Translations under genes and position numbers: made by a program | Part shown: piece by piece, positions 1 through 9,915 of the stretch | How positions within the stretch are numbered: the first letter of the stretch is position 1 | How the letters are laid out: every line of letters begins with the position of its first letter | The notes under the pieces: generated by a model | What the model was told of the DNA's origin: nothing | Seen by the model: the letters and a program-made list of their open reading frames with translations, nothing else | Databases searched by the model: none | Assembly: GCF_036855935.1 (NCBI RefSeq) | Contig: NZ_JASPFK010000002.1 | Span: forward strand, 55,399 to 119,398 | Direction: 5' to 3' | Origin: Sphingomonas sp. LR60 | GTDB lineage: Bacteria; Pseudomonadota; Alphaproteobacteria; Sphingomonadales; Sphingomonadaceae | DNA: 64,000 bases

Positions 1-1066
1 GGTATTGCGCGTAGATGCTGGTGCTGCCGAACGGTTCCTCCTGTGCGGCGAGCATGTCGTCGAGGTCGCGCAGCAGGTCTCCGGCATCGGCGCTGACCTT
101 GTGCGCCTGTGCGCCCACATGCGCATTGACCAGATCCGCCCAGGGCTCCTCGTCGAGCGGGGTTCCCGACGCCACGTAGCTGAACGTCTTGATGTCCATC
201 GCGGGAGCGACGGCGCGCATCGCACAGACCACCGCCGATGAATCGATGCCTCCCGAGAGCGCCGCTCCGACCGGCACGTCGCTGCGCAGCTGCAAACGGA
301 CGCCGTCCAGAAAGGTCTCGCGCACGGCGTCGGCCGCGGCGGCGAACGACAGATCGTCCCGCCGGTCGATCGTCGGCGCCCACCATCGACGCTGACGCGC
401 AACTTCGCCCCGGGTCAGGTCGAACTCGATTAGATGCGCCGGTGCGAGGTGCCGGACACCCTCGACAAAGGTCTGATCCGAACTGTCATAGTCGCCATGA
501 ACGAGATAATCGTAACAGCGCTGCCAGTTCACCCGCGGCGACTGTCCGCGAAGCGCGACCAGTGCGGCCTGCGTCGATCCGAACAACAATGCTCCGTCGT
601 CGACCACGTAGAAGAAGGGCTTGATACCGAAACGATCACGGCAACAGGTAAGCCGGTCGTTGGCGCGGTCGTGAATCGCGAAAGCGAACATGCCGTCGAG
701 GCGCGTCAGGCAGTCTTCTCCCCACACCTGCCAGGCGGTGAGCAACACCTCGGTGTCCGAAGCCGTGCGGAACTGCGCCCCCCGCGCCTCCAGCTCGGCA
801 CGCAACTCGCGATAATTGTAGATTTCGCCGTTGAAGATCAGCGCCAGCCGCCCGTCGGCGCTGTGCATCGGCTGGTGCCCGGCTGCCGAGAGATCGATCA
901 CCGAAAGGCGGGCATGGCCGAAGGCGAGCGCACCGCCGCACCGCTCCTCGATCGCTACGCCGCGATCATCCGGACCACGCAGACGGAGTTTGTCGAGCGC
1001 ATTCGACAGCCGCTGCTCCGCATCGGCCGGACGACGTCTCCAGAAGGCGCCAACGATCCCACACAT
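1..1066 (-). CDS. asnB: AsnB-type glutamine amidotransferase (3' end beyond window)
   Basis: Asparagine-synthetase-B family enzyme; the first 355 codons are present and the frame stays open to the left edge (family length about 600-640). It begins Met-Cys-Gly, so Cys2 would be the nucleophile of the N-terminal class II glutaminase domain; FNGEIYNYRELR and RDRFGIKPFF lie in that domain. The ATP-pyrophosphatase loop LSGGIDSS follows near residue 271. It starts 8 bases after the flippase stop, so it is the distal gene of the polysaccharide operon. Enzymes of this family in O-antigen and capsule loci often amidate sugar carboxyl groups rather than make asparagine. With a diacetamido-uronate pathway in the same operon, amidation of that uronic acid is a reasonable inference; free asparagine synthesis remains possible. 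Confidence 0.93.
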   Translation of the reverse strand, partial: MCGIVGAFWRRRPADAEQRLSNALDKLRLRGPDDRGVAIEERCGGALAFGHARLSVIDLSAAGHQPMHSADGRLALIFNGEIYNYRELRAELEARGAQFRTASDTEVLLTAWQVWGEDCLTRLDGMFAFAIHDRANDRLTCCRDRFGIKPFFYVVDDGALLFGSTQAALVALRGQSPRVNWQRCYDYLVHGDYDSSDQTFVEGVRHLAPAHLIEFDLTRGEVARQRRWWAPTIDRRDDLSFAAAADAVRETFLDGVRLQLRSDVPVGAALSGGIDSSAVVCAMRAVAPAMDIKTFSYVASGTPLDEEPWADLVNAHVGAQAHKVSADAGDLLRDLDDMLAAQEEPFGSTSIYAQY

Positions 1067-1074
1067 GCGAACCT

Positions 1075-2325
1075 CTACGACGACGCGGAAAGCGGGCGCG
1101 TCTTGGATGAGAGCGCCGGGAGCGGGTTCGCCGCACGGGCGGCGCGAACTGCCAGAACAAGATACGCGCCATACAGGAGAAACTCACTGCATGCCAGCGC
1201 CCCCAACGTTCCCTCCAAACCGAACAGCCGCGGCGCGATGGCGAGGACGCCTGCAGTCGCCAGGAAATAGGAAATCTGCCACAGGCCCTGCGTGGCGAGA
1301 CGCTGGGTCAGCACCAGGATATGGGAGACCGGGCTCGCGATAACGCGGCACAATACCGGCAAAAGCGCCAGAAGGAGAAATCCCGTGTCGGTCCGCCAGC
1401 CGGGTCCGACCACGAACGTGAGCGCCGGCTGGCCGACCAGTGCGACGGCAACGGTCACGACGGCTGCTAGGGCGAGCATCACCATCACGAAGCGCCGGAT
1501 AAGCGGCAGGACCGAAACGCCGGCGCGCAGGCGGTCGCCGGCATGTTTCAGGAACGTCTGTCCTCCGGCGGTCGCGACCAGGACGAGGGGCGCGCCGATC
1601 AGTCGCTGCACCTGCGCGTAATTGCCTGCGGTCCGTTCGCCATAGGCCCCGGCAAACACCAGCAGCGGCAACGACAACGCGAGCACGTCGAGAAGCGCCA
1701 TCGGCGCGGAGATCGCCGGAAAGCGCCAAAGCCGACGCATTGTGGCACGTGTTTCCGCCCAGCCCATGGACGACGGGAGGTGGCGCCAGGCCGGCAGGGT
1801 GGCGGCCATGGCCGCCGCCCACCCCACCGCCATCGCCAGCGAAAGATCATGCAACAGCAGCAATGCGGTGAACGCGAACACCAACGGCTGCACGATCTTC
1901 GCAGCCGCGAGTGTCGCGAAGAGACCACGGCGGGTGCTAAGCGCGGATCCCAGCAAGACCCATCCTTGAAATAGCGCGATGAGGCCGATCAGCGACAGGT
2001 CGTCACTCCGGAAAGGCAGATGCGCGCCGAATGGAAGCCGCAATGCCAACGCCAGCACCGCGATCGCGAACGGTACGGTAAGCAGCGGGAGCAGCAAGCC
2101 GGCCCGGCTCAGCGGCACGATCGACGCGTCTTCGGCGCCGCTCAGCGCCAGATCGAACCGCAGCGCGGCGATCGTCGCCACGATGCCGGCCACCGCGACG
2201 ATCACCGCATAGGAGCCGAACGCCGCCGGTCCATAGGCACGCGCCAGAAACGGCATCACGGCGAGCAGGATTGCCTGCCCCGCTCCGATCCCGAACAGAG
2301 TGAGCAGAAGGTCGCGACGGATCAC
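1075..2325 (-). CDS. wzx: Wzx-type polysaccharide flippase (MATE/PST superfamily)
   Basis: 416-residue, very hydrophobic protein with about 12 predicted membrane segments. The N-terminus (MIRRDLLLTLFGIGAGQAILL, then PFLARAYGPAAFGSYAV) is typical of polysaccharide-biosynthesis flippases that move undecaprenyl-linked repeat units across the inner membrane. Length fits the family (400-480). It lies 27 bases downstream of rmlA and 8 bases upstream of the amidotransferase on the same strand. No Wzy polymerase is visible in this part of the cluster; an O-antigen-ligase-like protein is encoded far away at 59824-61119. Flippase assignment is confident; the exact substrate cannot be read from sequence. 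Confidence 0.88.
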   Translation of the reverse strand: MIRRDLLLTLFGIGAGQAILLAVMPFLARAYGPAAFGSYAVIVAVAGIVATIAALRFDLALSGAEDASIVPLSRAGLLLPLLTVPFAIAVLALALRLPFGAHLPFRSDDLSLIGLIALFQGWVLLGSALSTRRGLFATLAAAKIVQPLVFAFTALLLLHDLSLAMAVGWAAAMAATLPAWRHLPSSMGWAETRATMRRLWRFPAISAPMALLDVLALSLPLLVFAGAYGERTAGNYAQVQRLIGAPLVLVATAGGQTFLKHAGDRLRAGVSVLPLIRRFVMVMLALAAVVTVAVALVGQPALTFVVGPGWRTDTGFLLLALLPVLCRVIASPVSHILVLTQRLATQGLWQISYFLATAGVLAIAPRLFGLEGTLGALACSEFLLYGAYLVLAVRAARAANPLPALSSKTRPLSASS

Positions 2326-2352
2326 GCGGACATCGCCGTGCCGTGCGCGATG

Positions 2353-3243
2353 CTAGGCACGCACACCCAGGTCGGCCGCCAACGCGGCGAGATAGCGACC
2401 ATAGGAACTCTTCGCCATCGTGTGCGCAGCCGCCTTCAGCTCCTCGACGGTCAGCCAGCCGCGACGGAATGCGATCTCCTCGAGGCAGGCGATCTTGAGC
2501 CCCTGCCTCGCTTCGACTGTATGGACGAAATGTGCCGCTTCGAGCAGGCTTTCATGCGTTCCGGTGTCGAGCCAGGCGAAGCCGCGCCCCAGCAACTCGA
2601 CATGGAGCGCCCCCTGCTCGAGATAGGCCTGATTGACGCTGGTGATCTCGAGCTCGCCACGGACGGACGGCCGGACCTTGCGTGCGATTTCCACCACGTC
2701 ATTGTCGTAGAAATACAGGCCCGTCACGGCATAGGAGGAGCGTGGGGCCGAGGGCTTCTCCTCGACGGAGACGACTTTCATCGCCGCGTCGAACTCCACC
2801 ACGCCGAACCGCTCGGGATCGTTGACTCGATAGCCGAACACCGTCGCCCCCGCAGTCCGCGCGTCGGCCTGGCGCAGGAAATCGGTCAGGCCCTGCCCGA
2901 AGAACATGTTGTCGCCGAGGATCAGGCACACCGGATCGTCGCCGATGAACTCCTCTCCAAGTATGAACGCTTGCGCCAGACCTTCGGGACGTGGCTGCAC
3001 GACATAGTTCAGGCTGATGCCATAGGCGCTGCCGTCGCCGAGGACACGGCGAAAGCTCGCCGCGTCCTCGGGCGTGGTGATGATGAGCACGTCGCGGATC
3101 CCCGCCAGCATCAAAACCGACAGGGGATAATAGATCAACGGCTTATCATAGACCGCCAGCAGTTGCTTCGAGACGCCCATCGTGGCGGGGAAGAGCCGCG
3201 TGCCGGTGCCGCCCGCCAGGATGATGCCTTTACGACGCGTCAT
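2353..3243 (-). CDS. rmlA: glucose-1-phosphate thymidylyltransferase RmlA
   Basis: Makes dTDP-glucose from dTTP and glucose-1-phosphate. The N-terminus carries the nucleotidyltransferase signature [17 protein letters not shown], followed by [26 protein letters not shown] and EEKP motifs of the RmlA family; 296 residues is the usual length. The frame is open much further upstream, but that part is antisense-like translation inside rmlB. The ATG at 3243 (or the one at 3249) follows a GGGG Shine-Dalgarno and overlaps the 3' end of rmlB by 14-20 bases, so the two are translationally coupled. RmlC and RmlD are not in the window, so the 4-keto-6-deoxy product could go to rhamnose (genes beyond the left edge) or to an amino sugar. 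Confidence 0.95.
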   Translation of the reverse strand: MTRRKGIILAGGTGTRLFPATMGVSKQLLAVYDKPLIYYPLSVLMLAGIRDVLIITTPEDAASFRRVLGDGSAYGISLNYVVQPRPEGLAQAFILGEEFIGDDPVCLILGDNMFFGQGLTDFLRQADARTAGATVFGYRVNDPERFGVVEFDAAMKVVSVEEKPSAPRSSYAVTGLYFYDNDVVEIARKVRPSVRGELEITSVNQAYLEQGALHVELLGRGFAWLDTGTHESLLEAAHFVHTVEARQGLKIACLEEIAFRRGWLTVEELKAAAHTMAKSSYGRYLAALAADLGVRA

Positions 3244-4306
3244 GGTCATCCCCGTATTGTGCGGTGATCCAGTCCCGATACGAACCATCCTGGACGGCCG
3301 TGACCCATTCATGATGGTCCAGATACCAGGCGAGCGTCTTGGCGATCCCGGTTTCGAACGTCTCCGCCGGCGCCCAGGCCAATTCGTCGCCGATCTTCTT
3401 GGCGTCGATGGCATAGCGCCGGTCGTGCCCCGGCCGGTCGGTAACGAAGGTGATCTGCTCTGCGTAACGGCGACCATCGGCACGCGGGCGTGCCGCATCG
3501 AGCAGTCCGCAAATATGTCGGACGATGTCGATGTTGGCCCATTCGTTGCCGCCGCCCACCGCATAGGTCTCGCCGAGCCTGCCCGCCTCAAGGACGCGTC
3601 GGACGGCGGCACAATGGTCGGCGACGTACAACCAGTCACGCACCTGCTTTCCGTCACCGTAGATCGGCAGCGGCTTGCCCGCGAGCGCGTTCGTGATGAC
3701 CAGCGGGATCAACTTCTCCGGGAATTGCAGCGGCCCGTAATTGTTGCTGCAATTGGTGGTGAGCACCGGCAACCCATAGGTATGATGCCAGGCCCGCACG
3801 AGATGGTCGCTGGCCGCCTTGGTGGCGCTATAAGGACTGTTGGGCGCGTAGGCAGTGGTTTCCCGGAACGGCGTATCGTCGGGGCCCAAGGCTCCGTACA
3901 CCTCGTCGGTGCTGACGTGCAGGAATCGGAACCCTTGACGTTCCGCCTCGTCAAGCGACCGGAAATAGGCTGTCGCGGCGGTAAGCAACCGGAACGTACC
4001 GATCACATTGGTGGTCAGGAACTCCTCCGGACCGCGAATTGAACGGTCGACGTGGCTCTCGGCCGCGAAATGCACGACCGCTCGCGGACGATGGGTGGCG
4101 AGCAGCTGCTCCACCAGCGCCGCGTCCTCGATTCCACCGCGAACGAACCGGTGACGCGCGTCGTCCTTGAGCGACGCCAGGCTGGCAAGATTCCCGGCAT
4201 AGGTCAGCTTGTCGAGATTGACGACAGGCTCCCCGGTGGCGTCGATCCAGTCCAGTACGAAATTGCTGCCGATGAAGCCGGCACCGCCGGTGACCAGGAT
4301 CGTCAC
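3230..4306 (-). CDS. rmlB: dTDP-glucose 4,6-dehydratase RmlB
   Basis: 358-residue extended short-chain dehydrogenase. It shows the NAD-binding [10 protein letters not shown] loop at the N-terminus, the STDEVYG segment and the catalytic YSATKAASD (YxxxK) motif, and LNWSP-region equivalents typical of RmlB. It converts dTDP-glucose to dTDP-4-keto-6-deoxyglucose in the cytoplasm. It begins one base after the stop of the wbpE-like gene and overlaps the start of rmlA, so it is inside the single minus-strand operon. Family length (about 350) agrees. Identification is secure; which final deoxysugar is made depends on genes outside the window. Confidence 0.96.
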   Translation of the reverse strand: MTILVTGGAGFIGSNFVLDWIDATGEPVVNLDKLTYAGNLASLASLKDDARHRFVRGGIEDAALVEQLLATHRPRAVVHFAAESHVDRSIRGPEEFLTTNVIGTFRLLTAATAYFRSLDEAERQGFRFLHVSTDEVYGALGPDDTPFRETTAYAPNSPYSATKAASDHLVRAWHHTYGLPVLTTNCSNNYGPLQFPEKLIPLVITNALAGKPLPIYGDGKQVRDWLYVADHCAAVRRVLEAGRLGETYAVGGGNEWANIDIVRHICGLLDAARPRADGRRYAEQITFVTDRPGHDRRYAIDAKKIGDELAWAPAETFETGIAKTLAWYLDHHEWVTAVQDGSYRDWITAQYGDDHDAS

Positions 4307-4307
4307 G

Positions 4308-5405
4308 TCACTTGCCCGTCGCTGCGATCACCGCCGCGATGACCCGGTCTTGGTCAACAGCGCTGAGATCGGCACTCATTGGCAGGCTGAGCACGCGCTC
4401 GGCAAGGCGCTCGCTTACCGGAAACGCTTCCCCCGCACCGTAATGCGCGTAGGCGGGCTGCCGATGCAGGGGACGTGGATAGTGGATGGCGGTCGGCACT
4501 TCGGCCGCACGCAACCGCTCCTGAACATTCGACCGGTCGTCGACCTGGATCGTATATTGGCCCCAAACGCTGGTGCGCCCTTGCCGGACAGCAACCGTCT
4601 GCACCCCTGCCGCCGCGAACGCCTGTGAATACCGATCGCCGATCCGGCGGCGCTGCTCGATCTCCCAGTCGAACCGCTCGAGCTTGGCCAGCACCACCGC
4701 GCATTGCAGCGTGTCCATGCGGCCGCCGACACCGATCCGGGTATGATAATAGCGCCTTTCCTGGCCATGCGTGCGGATTTCCCGCATTGCCTTCGCCAGT
4801 TCGGGGTCGCTCGTGAAGATTGCCCCGCCGTCGCCGTAGCAGCCCAGCGGCTTGCTCGGGAAGAAGCTGGTGCAGCCGATCAGCGACGTGTTGCAGCTCT
4901 TGCGGCCGTTATAGTCGGCACCGAAGCTCTGTGCCGCATCTTCGATCACCGCGACGCCGCGGGCGGTAGCCAGAGCGACGATCTCGTCCATGTCGGCGAC
5001 TTGCCCGTAAAGGCTGACGGGCATGATCGCCTTGGTACGGGGAGACACCTTCGCTGCGATCAACGAGACATCGATGTTGCAGGTATCCGCCTCGGCGTCG
5101 ACGAACACCGGCGTTGCGCCGACCAGCGCGATCACTTCGGCCGTGGCGACGAACGTGAATGGCGACGTGATGACCTCGTCGCCGGGGCCGATGCCCAGCG
5201 CCATCAGCGCGATGAGCAACGCCTCGGTGCCACTCGCGACGGTAATCGCGTCCGCAACGCCGACATAGGCGGCCAGTCGCGTCTCGAGCTGCACCACCTC
5301 GGGGCCCATGATGTACTGGCCGTGCTCCAGTACCTCATCGATCCTGGCGTGAACGTCCTCACGCAGGGCATTGTATTGTGCCTTGAGGTCGATGAACGGG
5401 ATCAC
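4308..5405 (-). CDS. wbpE: DegT/DnrJ/EryC1 aminotransferase, WbpE-like
   Basis: 365-residue PLP-dependent sugar aminotransferase. The sequence from [10 protein letters not shown] onwards, [32 protein letters not shown] and [16 protein letters not shown] closely follows the WbpE group; the lysine expected to bind PLP is Lys185 in PSKPLG. WbpE enzymes transaminate UDP-2-acetamido-3-keto-glucuronate at C3 with glutamate as donor. The matching acetyltransferase (4-base ATGA overlap upstream), dehydrogenase and oxidase genes stand in the same operon, which supports this substrate over other sugars used by DegT aminotransferases. Confidence 0.9.
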   Translation of the reverse strand: MIPFIDLKAQYNALREDVHARIDEVLEHGQYIMGPEVVQLETRLAAYVGVADAITVASGTEALLIALMALGIGPGDEVITSPFTFVATAEVIALVGATPVFVDAEADTCNIDVSLIAAKVSPRTKAIMPVSLYGQVADMDEIVALATARGVAVIEDAAQSFGADYNGRKSCNTSLIGCTSFFPSKPLGCYGDGGAIFTSDPELAKAMREIRTHGQERRYYHTRIGVGGRMDTLQCAVVLAKLERFDWEIEQRRRIGDRYSQAFAAAGVQTVAVRQGRTSVWGQYTIQVDDRSNVQERLRAAEVPTAIHYPRPLHRQPAYAHYGAGEAFPVSERLAERVLSLPMSADLSAVDQDRVIAAVIAATGK

Positions 5406-5986
5406 GCGTCAGTCTCCATGACATTGCCATCGACCAGGCGATACAACTCGCCCGTAGCCGGGCAGGCCGCCGCACCATCACCGGTCAACGGCAGCGGCAG
5501 CCGCTCGCCAGTCCTGCTCATCCATCCGATCTGCCGCGCCGGCGTACCGGCGACGAGCGCGAACGGACGCACATCGCGCGTCACGACCGCACCGGCCGCG
5601 ACAAACGCATAACGGCCAACGGTTACGCCGCATACGATGGTGCAATTGGCCCCGAACGTCGCGCCCTGCCCGACCAGCGTCCGCCGATATTCGTTCTTGC
5701 GGCTGACCGCCGAGCGGGGATTGTAGACGTTGGTGAACACCATCGAGGGCCCACAGAACACATCGTCCTCCAGCGTCACCCCATCATAGACGCTAACGTT
5801 GTTCTGCACCTTGACGTTGGAGCCGATTACCACGTCGTTGCCGACATATACGCCCTGGCCAAACGAGCACCGATCGCCGATCCGCGCTCCTGCCGCGATA
5901 TGGACCCAGTGCCACACCCTGCTTCCCGCACCGATCACGGCACCGGGATCGACGATCGCACTGGGATGAACCGATACTTCCTGCAT
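5402..5986 (-). CDS. wbpD: left-handed beta-helix N-acetyltransferase, WbpD-like
   Basis: 194-residue hexapeptide-repeat acetyltransferase; [20 protein letters not shown] and later isoleucine/valine-spaced triplets form the left-handed beta-helix, with [10 protein letters not shown] closing the helix. It is expected to acetylate the C3 amino group of UDP-GlcNAc(3NH2)A. The frame is open 17 codons further upstream, but the ATG at 5986 is preferred: GAGGA lies about 9 bases before it and the protein then begins [10 protein letters not shown], as in the family, without overlapping the oxidoreductase gene. Its stop overlaps the next gene's ATG (ATGA), so translation is coupled with the aminotransferase. 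Confidence 0.9.
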   Translation of the reverse strand: MQEVSVHPSAIVDPGAVIGAGSRVWHWVHIAAGARIGDRCSFGQGVYVGNDVVIGSNVKVQNNVSVYDGVTLEDDVFCGPSMVFTNVYNPRSAVSRKNEYRRTLVGQGATFGANCTIVCGVTVGRYAFVAAGAVVTRDVRPFALVAGTPARQIGWMSRTGERLPLPLTGDGAAACPATGELYRLVDGNVMETDA

Positions 5987-5999
5987 TGCCCCGGAATCC

Positions 6000-7070
6000 T
6001 CAGTCGTCGAGCGGAAGCGAGACCGCAGTCCCGTCACGCGCCGCGCGGTAGGCAGCGATCAGCAACTCGAGCGATTTCAGACCCTCGCGCCCGTCGGTAT
6101 GCGGCAAGTCGGTGCCGCGCATCACGTCAACCACGTTGCGATAGTAGAGTGGGTGACCGAAGCCGTAGACCGACGTCGTCTCGTAGGACGCGGCCCGTAC
6201 GTTGGCATCGTAATCGCGCTCGTCCGCGAACGTCCAACGCTCCACCTCGTTCACGGCCACGCCCCCGATCCGCACCGTCCCCTTCTCGCCGATGACGGTG
6301 ATGCTACCTTCGTAATTGTTGGGATAGGTCAACATGGTAACGCTCATCGCGCCAAGCGCGCCGTTGCGCCAGCGGACGTTGAGAACACCCGTATCCTCGA
6401 CCTCGATATCGCGCGTCGTGCTCGTCATCGCCTGAACACGTTCGACCGGCCCGATCAGCCAGTCGAGCAGATCCACATAATGGCTCGCCTGATTCATGAA
6501 GGCGCCACCGTCGAACTCCCAGGTGCCGCGCCACTTGGCCTGGTCGTAATAAGCCTGATCACGGTTCCAGAACACGTTTAGCTGCACCAGATGGATGCGT
6601 CCGAACCGCTTTTCATCGACCGCGCGCTTCAGCAGCTGCAGCGTCGCGTTGCGCCGGTTCTGCTTGACGACGAAGAGATGCACCCCCGCGACATCGCAGG
6701 CACGCACCATGCGGATCCCGTCCGACCAGCGGGTAGCCATCGGCTTCTCGGTCACGACGTGCACCCCGTGCTCCGCAGCGACGATCGCCTGATCGGGATG
6801 CAGCCCGCTGGGCGTGCACAGGGCCACCGCATCGGGCCGCGCCTCGACCAGCATCTGCGTCAGGTCGGCATAGCCATCCACGCCATATTGCGCACTGGCG
6901 GCCTGTACCGCAGCCAGGTCGACATCACAGACCGCCACCAGTTCGAGATCGTCGGGATAGGCAGCGATAGCACCGAAGTGGTTGCGCGCGATCCGCCCGC
7001 ATCCCACCACCGCGATACGGATCTTGCGGCCCGTCACCGGCGTCGGCCGCTTCTTCATTCCAGTCAGCAT
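6000..7070 (-). CDS. wbpB: Gfo/Idh/MocA oxidoreductase, WbpB-like
   Basis: 356-residue NAD(P)-dependent oxidoreductase. The Rossmann motif [14 protein letters not shown] lies at residues 18-31, the family EKP motif at 108-110, and the C-terminal beta-sheet domain contains [14 protein letters not shown]. In the Wbp pathway this enzyme oxidises C3 of UDP-GlcNAc uronic acid to the 3-keto sugar that the aminotransferase uses. It starts 6 bases after the stop of the UDP-sugar dehydrogenase; an internal ATG four codons later (7058) is an alternative start. Function is assigned from family plus the complete A/B/E/D gene set around it. Confidence 0.88.
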   Translation of the reverse strand: MLTGMKKRPTPVTGRKIRIAVVGCGRIARNHFGAIAAYPDDLELVAVCDVDLAAVQAASAQYGVDGYADLTQMLVEARPDAVALCTPSGLHPDQAIVAAEHGVHVVTEKPMATRWSDGIRMVRACDVAGVHLFVVKQNRRNATLQLLKRAVDEKRFGRIHLVQLNVFWNRDQAYYDQAKWRGTWEFDGGAFMNQASHYVDLLDWLIGPVERVQAMTSTTRDIEVEDTGVLNVRWRNGALGAMSVTMLTYPNNYEGSITVIGEKGTVRIGGVAVNEVERWTFADERDYDANVRAASYETTSVYGFGHPLYYRNVVDVMRGTDLPHTDGREGLKSLELLIAAYRAARDGTAVSLPLDD

Positions 7071-7076
7071 GGGTTA

Positions 7077-8372
7077 TCAGAGCCTGAAGACAGTGAAGCC
7101 GGCATCGGCGAGGGCGTGCCGGTCGTAGAGCGATTTGACATCGGCGATGACGGGTTGATCGCCGCGACAGATCGCGCGCAGCGCCGCCGGCGTCATCGAA
7201 CGATATTCGTTATGACCGACCGCCACTACGAGCGCGTCGACCGGATGGTCTTCGTCGATGCGGCCGAGTTCCAGCCCGGTTTCCGCGCGCAGCTCCGCGG
7301 CATCGCACCATTCGTCGCTGACGACGACCTCGACGTTCCACTTACGCAGTTCGGCAACCAGATCGATCACCTTGCTGTTGCGGATGTCCGGACAATTCTC
7401 CTTGAAGGTGATCCCCAGCACGCCGACCCGACTGCCGATCACCGGACAATTGTTGCGCAGCATCTTCTGCACGACCTTGCGCGCGACATACCGGGCCATG
7501 TTGTCGTTGATCCGCCGCCCGGCGAGGATCACCTGCGGGTTGTAGCCAACCTCCTCGGCCTTGTGGGTGAGGTAATAGGGATCGACACCGATACAGTGTC
7601 CACCGACCATTCCCGGGCGGAACGGCAGGAAATTCCATTTGCTGCCCGCGGCCTCGAGCACCTCGATCGTATCGATGCCGAGGCGTTCGAAGATGACCGA
7701 AAGCTCGTTGATCAGCGCGATGTTGAGGTCGCGCTGCGTGTTTTCGATCACCTTGGCGGCTTCTGCGACACGGATGCTGGTCGCCATGAACGTTCCGGCG
7801 GTGATGATCGCGCGATAGAGCGCGTCGACCCGCTCGGCCGTCTCGGGGGTCGAGCCGCTGGTGATCTTGCGGATCTTGGTGAGCGTGTTCACCTTGTCAC
7901 CGGGATTGATCCGCTCGGGACTGTAACCGCAGAAGAAGTCGACGTTGTACCGAAGCCCCGATACTCGCTCCAGCACCGGCACGCACCGCTCCTCGGTGCA
8001 GCCGGGATAGACGGTGGATTCGTAGACTACGAGATCGCCAGGCTTGAGCGCCCGGCCGACCGTCTCGCTGGCACGCTCCAGCGGCGTCAGATCCGGCCGG
8101 TTCACGCCATCGATCGGTGTCGGCACCGTGACGATGAAGGTCGTGCACCCAAGCAACTGTTCCGGATCGTCGCTGAAAACAAGCTGCCGCGCAGCCGCCA
8201 GTTCGTCGGCAGAAACCTCACGGGTGGCGTCATGGCCCTCGCGCAGCCGGGCGATGCGGTGCGCGTCGATGTCGAAGCCGATGACCTTGTGCTGCTTGCC
8301 GAACTCGACCGCCAGCGGAAGCCCGACATAACCGAGACCGATGATCGCGATAGTTCCGCCGTCGATCGTCAC
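7077..8372 (-). CDS. wbpA: UDP-N-acetyl-hexosamine 6-dehydrogenase (WbpA/TviB/WbpO family)
   Basis: 431-residue UDP-sugar dehydrogenase that oxidises C6 of a UDP-N-acetylhexosamine to the uronic acid with two NAD+. The N-terminal NAD loop IIGLGYVGLPLAVEFG is at residues 10-25, YESTVYPGCTEE near 117-129, and the catalytic Cys260 lies in VGGHCIGVDPYYL. The wording of the catalytic region resembles TviB/WbpO enzymes as much as WbpA, so UDP-GalNAc is a possible substrate; the downstream WbpB/E/D-like genes favour UDP-GlcNAc. It is the first gene after a 157-base gap, so a promoter of this sub-operon probably lies at 8373-8529. Confidence 0.9.
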   Translation of the reverse strand: MTIDGGTIAIIGLGYVGLPLAVEFGKQHKVIGFDIDAHRIARLREGHDATREVSADELAAARQLVFSDDPEQLLGCTTFIVTVPTPIDGVNRPDLTPLERASETVGRALKPGDLVVYESTVYPGCTEERCVPVLERVSGLRYNVDFFCGYSPERINPGDKVNTLTKIRKITSGSTPETAERVDALYRAIITAGTFMATSIRVAEAAKVIENTQRDLNIALINELSVIFERLGIDTIEVLEAAGSKWNFLPFRPGMVGGHCIGVDPYYLTHKAEEVGYNPQVILAGRRINDNMARYVARKVVQKMLRNNCPVIGSRVGVLGITFKENCPDIRNSKVIDLVAELRKWNVEVVVSDEWCDAAELRAETGLELGRIDEDHPVDALVVAVGHNEYRSMTPAALRAICRGDQPVIADVKSLYDRHALADAGFTVFRL

Positions 8373-8529
8373 AAATCTTATCTCCGCCTGCCCCGCCGGT
8401 GCGAGAACTGCATCTTACTCACACGTGTCGGAATCCCGGGTCCTTCTGCAACGGTGAGCGGCCGCGCCCGGATGGCGGCGTCCCTACCAGCGCTATTCCC
8501 CGCATGCAATCTGACGCACGATCGACCCC
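8373..8529 (-). promoter_or_regulatory. leader between beta-helix gene and wbpA
   Basis: 157 bases without a coding region, the largest gap inside the minus-strand polysaccharide cluster. It should hold either a secondary promoter for wbpA and the genes after it or a transcript-stability element. No clear -35/-10 pair or hairpin with T-run stands out by eye. Confidence 0.3.
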
Positions 8530-9915
8530 TCAGCTGTCGATCTGCAGCAATGCCGCCCCGTTGCCGCGCACGCGCGCGACATTGCGCTCGACGCTCCCGC
8601 GGCGGACCCGCCGCAAGCTGGATCCGTTGACGCTGCCGCTCAGATCATTGTCGACAACCGCAATATCATCCGCGAAATACGGCGGTATCGACTCCACTCT
8701 TATCGCGTTGCGCCACGCCGCCGCTCCCGCCGCAGCGATCCGGTTGCGCGCCACGGTCACGCCGCTGGTGTCGCCACCCGCGAGATAGAGACAAATCCCG
8801 TCTTGCAATCCTGTCGCGTCCGCCGCGCCGATGATCGTATTACCCGCAATCACGGTGCCTGCGTACCCACGCTTGTAGTCGCCAAGAAAGGACAGGAAAA
8901 TTCCGGCTTGGCGCACGTCGCGGAATGCGCAATCCTCCACCCGGTTGCCGGCCCCGTTGTAGATGGACACTCCGCCCATGACGCGTTCGCCGACAAGCCG
9001 CTTGACGACGTTGTTACTGCCGACCAGCCGCACGATGTCGGTCTGCGTCGCGTCCGTCACCCGACAATCGACGACGCGACTGTCACTGGTGTAGAGATAG
9101 GCCAGCTTCTCGTGCACATCCGCCACGTTGCGCGCCAGCAGGTCACCGCGGGTCTCGCCCATGATGCCCCCGGCGAAATACCCGGTGATGAGCCGCGCGC
9201 CACGCCCGTCGCGCTCGAACCGGTTGCCGACGATGCGGTGTCTGCCGCCTCCCGTCGCCCTTATGCCGAACAGCCCGGTATGGCCACGCATATAGTTGGC
9301 GATGCCGCCGCTGAAGCGCGCGCTGATGGTGGCATCGTGGCAGGCCCACAGATGTATGCCGATCTTCGGAACGTCGCGGACGGTAGGACCGACGAACTGG
9401 AAACGATCCGCCCTGACGTAGATCAATCCGGCATGATTACGATCCTCATGATCGTTCGTGTCGTCTTCGATGCCCGGTCCGGCGATCGCGCCGCGTCCCT
9501 CGAAGCGGACATCGGGCGCGCGCACGTCAAACAAATAGGGCGGATTGGGCCGCGAGGTACTGTCGGTAACACGAACGATACCGTCAAGCCGGACGGTCAT
9601 GGGACGATCGAGTGTCAGGGCTTCAGTCAGGCCGCCCGACGTGTCCATCGTGTAGGCGTCCGCCCCACGCGCCCGGATCAGAAGCGTTCCGCCACTCGGC
9701 GTCGCGGCGATGGCGCGCCGGAACCCCGCCATGTTCGCCTCGGGTGTGTTACCGACACGCGCGCCATGGTCCTCGACGTCAATCATCTCCGCCGCCGCAC
9801 TGCGCGGCAGGCACGATGAGGAAGTTGCGCTGACACTGGCGCAGCTCGCTGCGAAGATGAATTCGCGACGTCCCAAGCCACGCCAGACCACCGGCGACCC
9901 GACCGTAAGGGTCAA
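8530..9915 (-). CDS. secreted right-handed parallel beta-helix protein
   Basis: 461 residues. The N-terminus carries GRREFIFAASCASVSA, a twin-arginine-like motif followed by a hydrophobic stretch and an AAA cleavage region, so Tat or Sec export is likely. The rest is a pectate-lyase-type right-handed beta-helix: repeated asparagine/glycine turns such as RVEDCAFRDV, GSNNVVKRLV and VIAGNTIIG, and the start VEDHGARVGNTPEANMAGFRRAI typical of glycosidase/lyase helices. Its ATG overlaps the stop of the dehydratase gene (ATGA), tying it to polysaccharide synthesis. It could be a polysaccharide lyase, epimerase or modifying enzyme acting on the exported polymer; no catalytic residues can be assigned by eye. 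Confidence 0.82.
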   Translation of the reverse strand: MTLTVGSPVVWRGLGRREFIFAASCASVSATSSSCLPRSAAAEMIDVEDHGARVGNTPEANMAGFRRAIAATPSGGTLLIRARGADAYTMDTSGGLTEALTLDRPMTVRLDGIVRVTDSTSRPNPPYLFDVRAPDVRFEGRGAIAGPGIEDDTNDHEDRNHAGLIYVRADRFQFVGPTVRDVPKIGIHLWACHDATISARFSGGIANYMRGHTGLFGIRATGGGRHRIVGNRFERDGRGARLITGYFAGGIMGETRGDLLARNVADVHEKLAYLYTSDSRVVDCRVTDATQTDIVRLVGSNNVVKRLVGERVMGGVSIYNGAGNRVEDCAFRDVRQAGIFLSFLGDYKRGYAGTVIAGNTIIGAADATGLQDGICLYLAGGDTSGVTVARNRIAAAGAAAWRNAIRVESIPPYFADDIAVVDNDLSGSVNGSSLRRVRRGSVERNVARVRGNGAALLQIDS

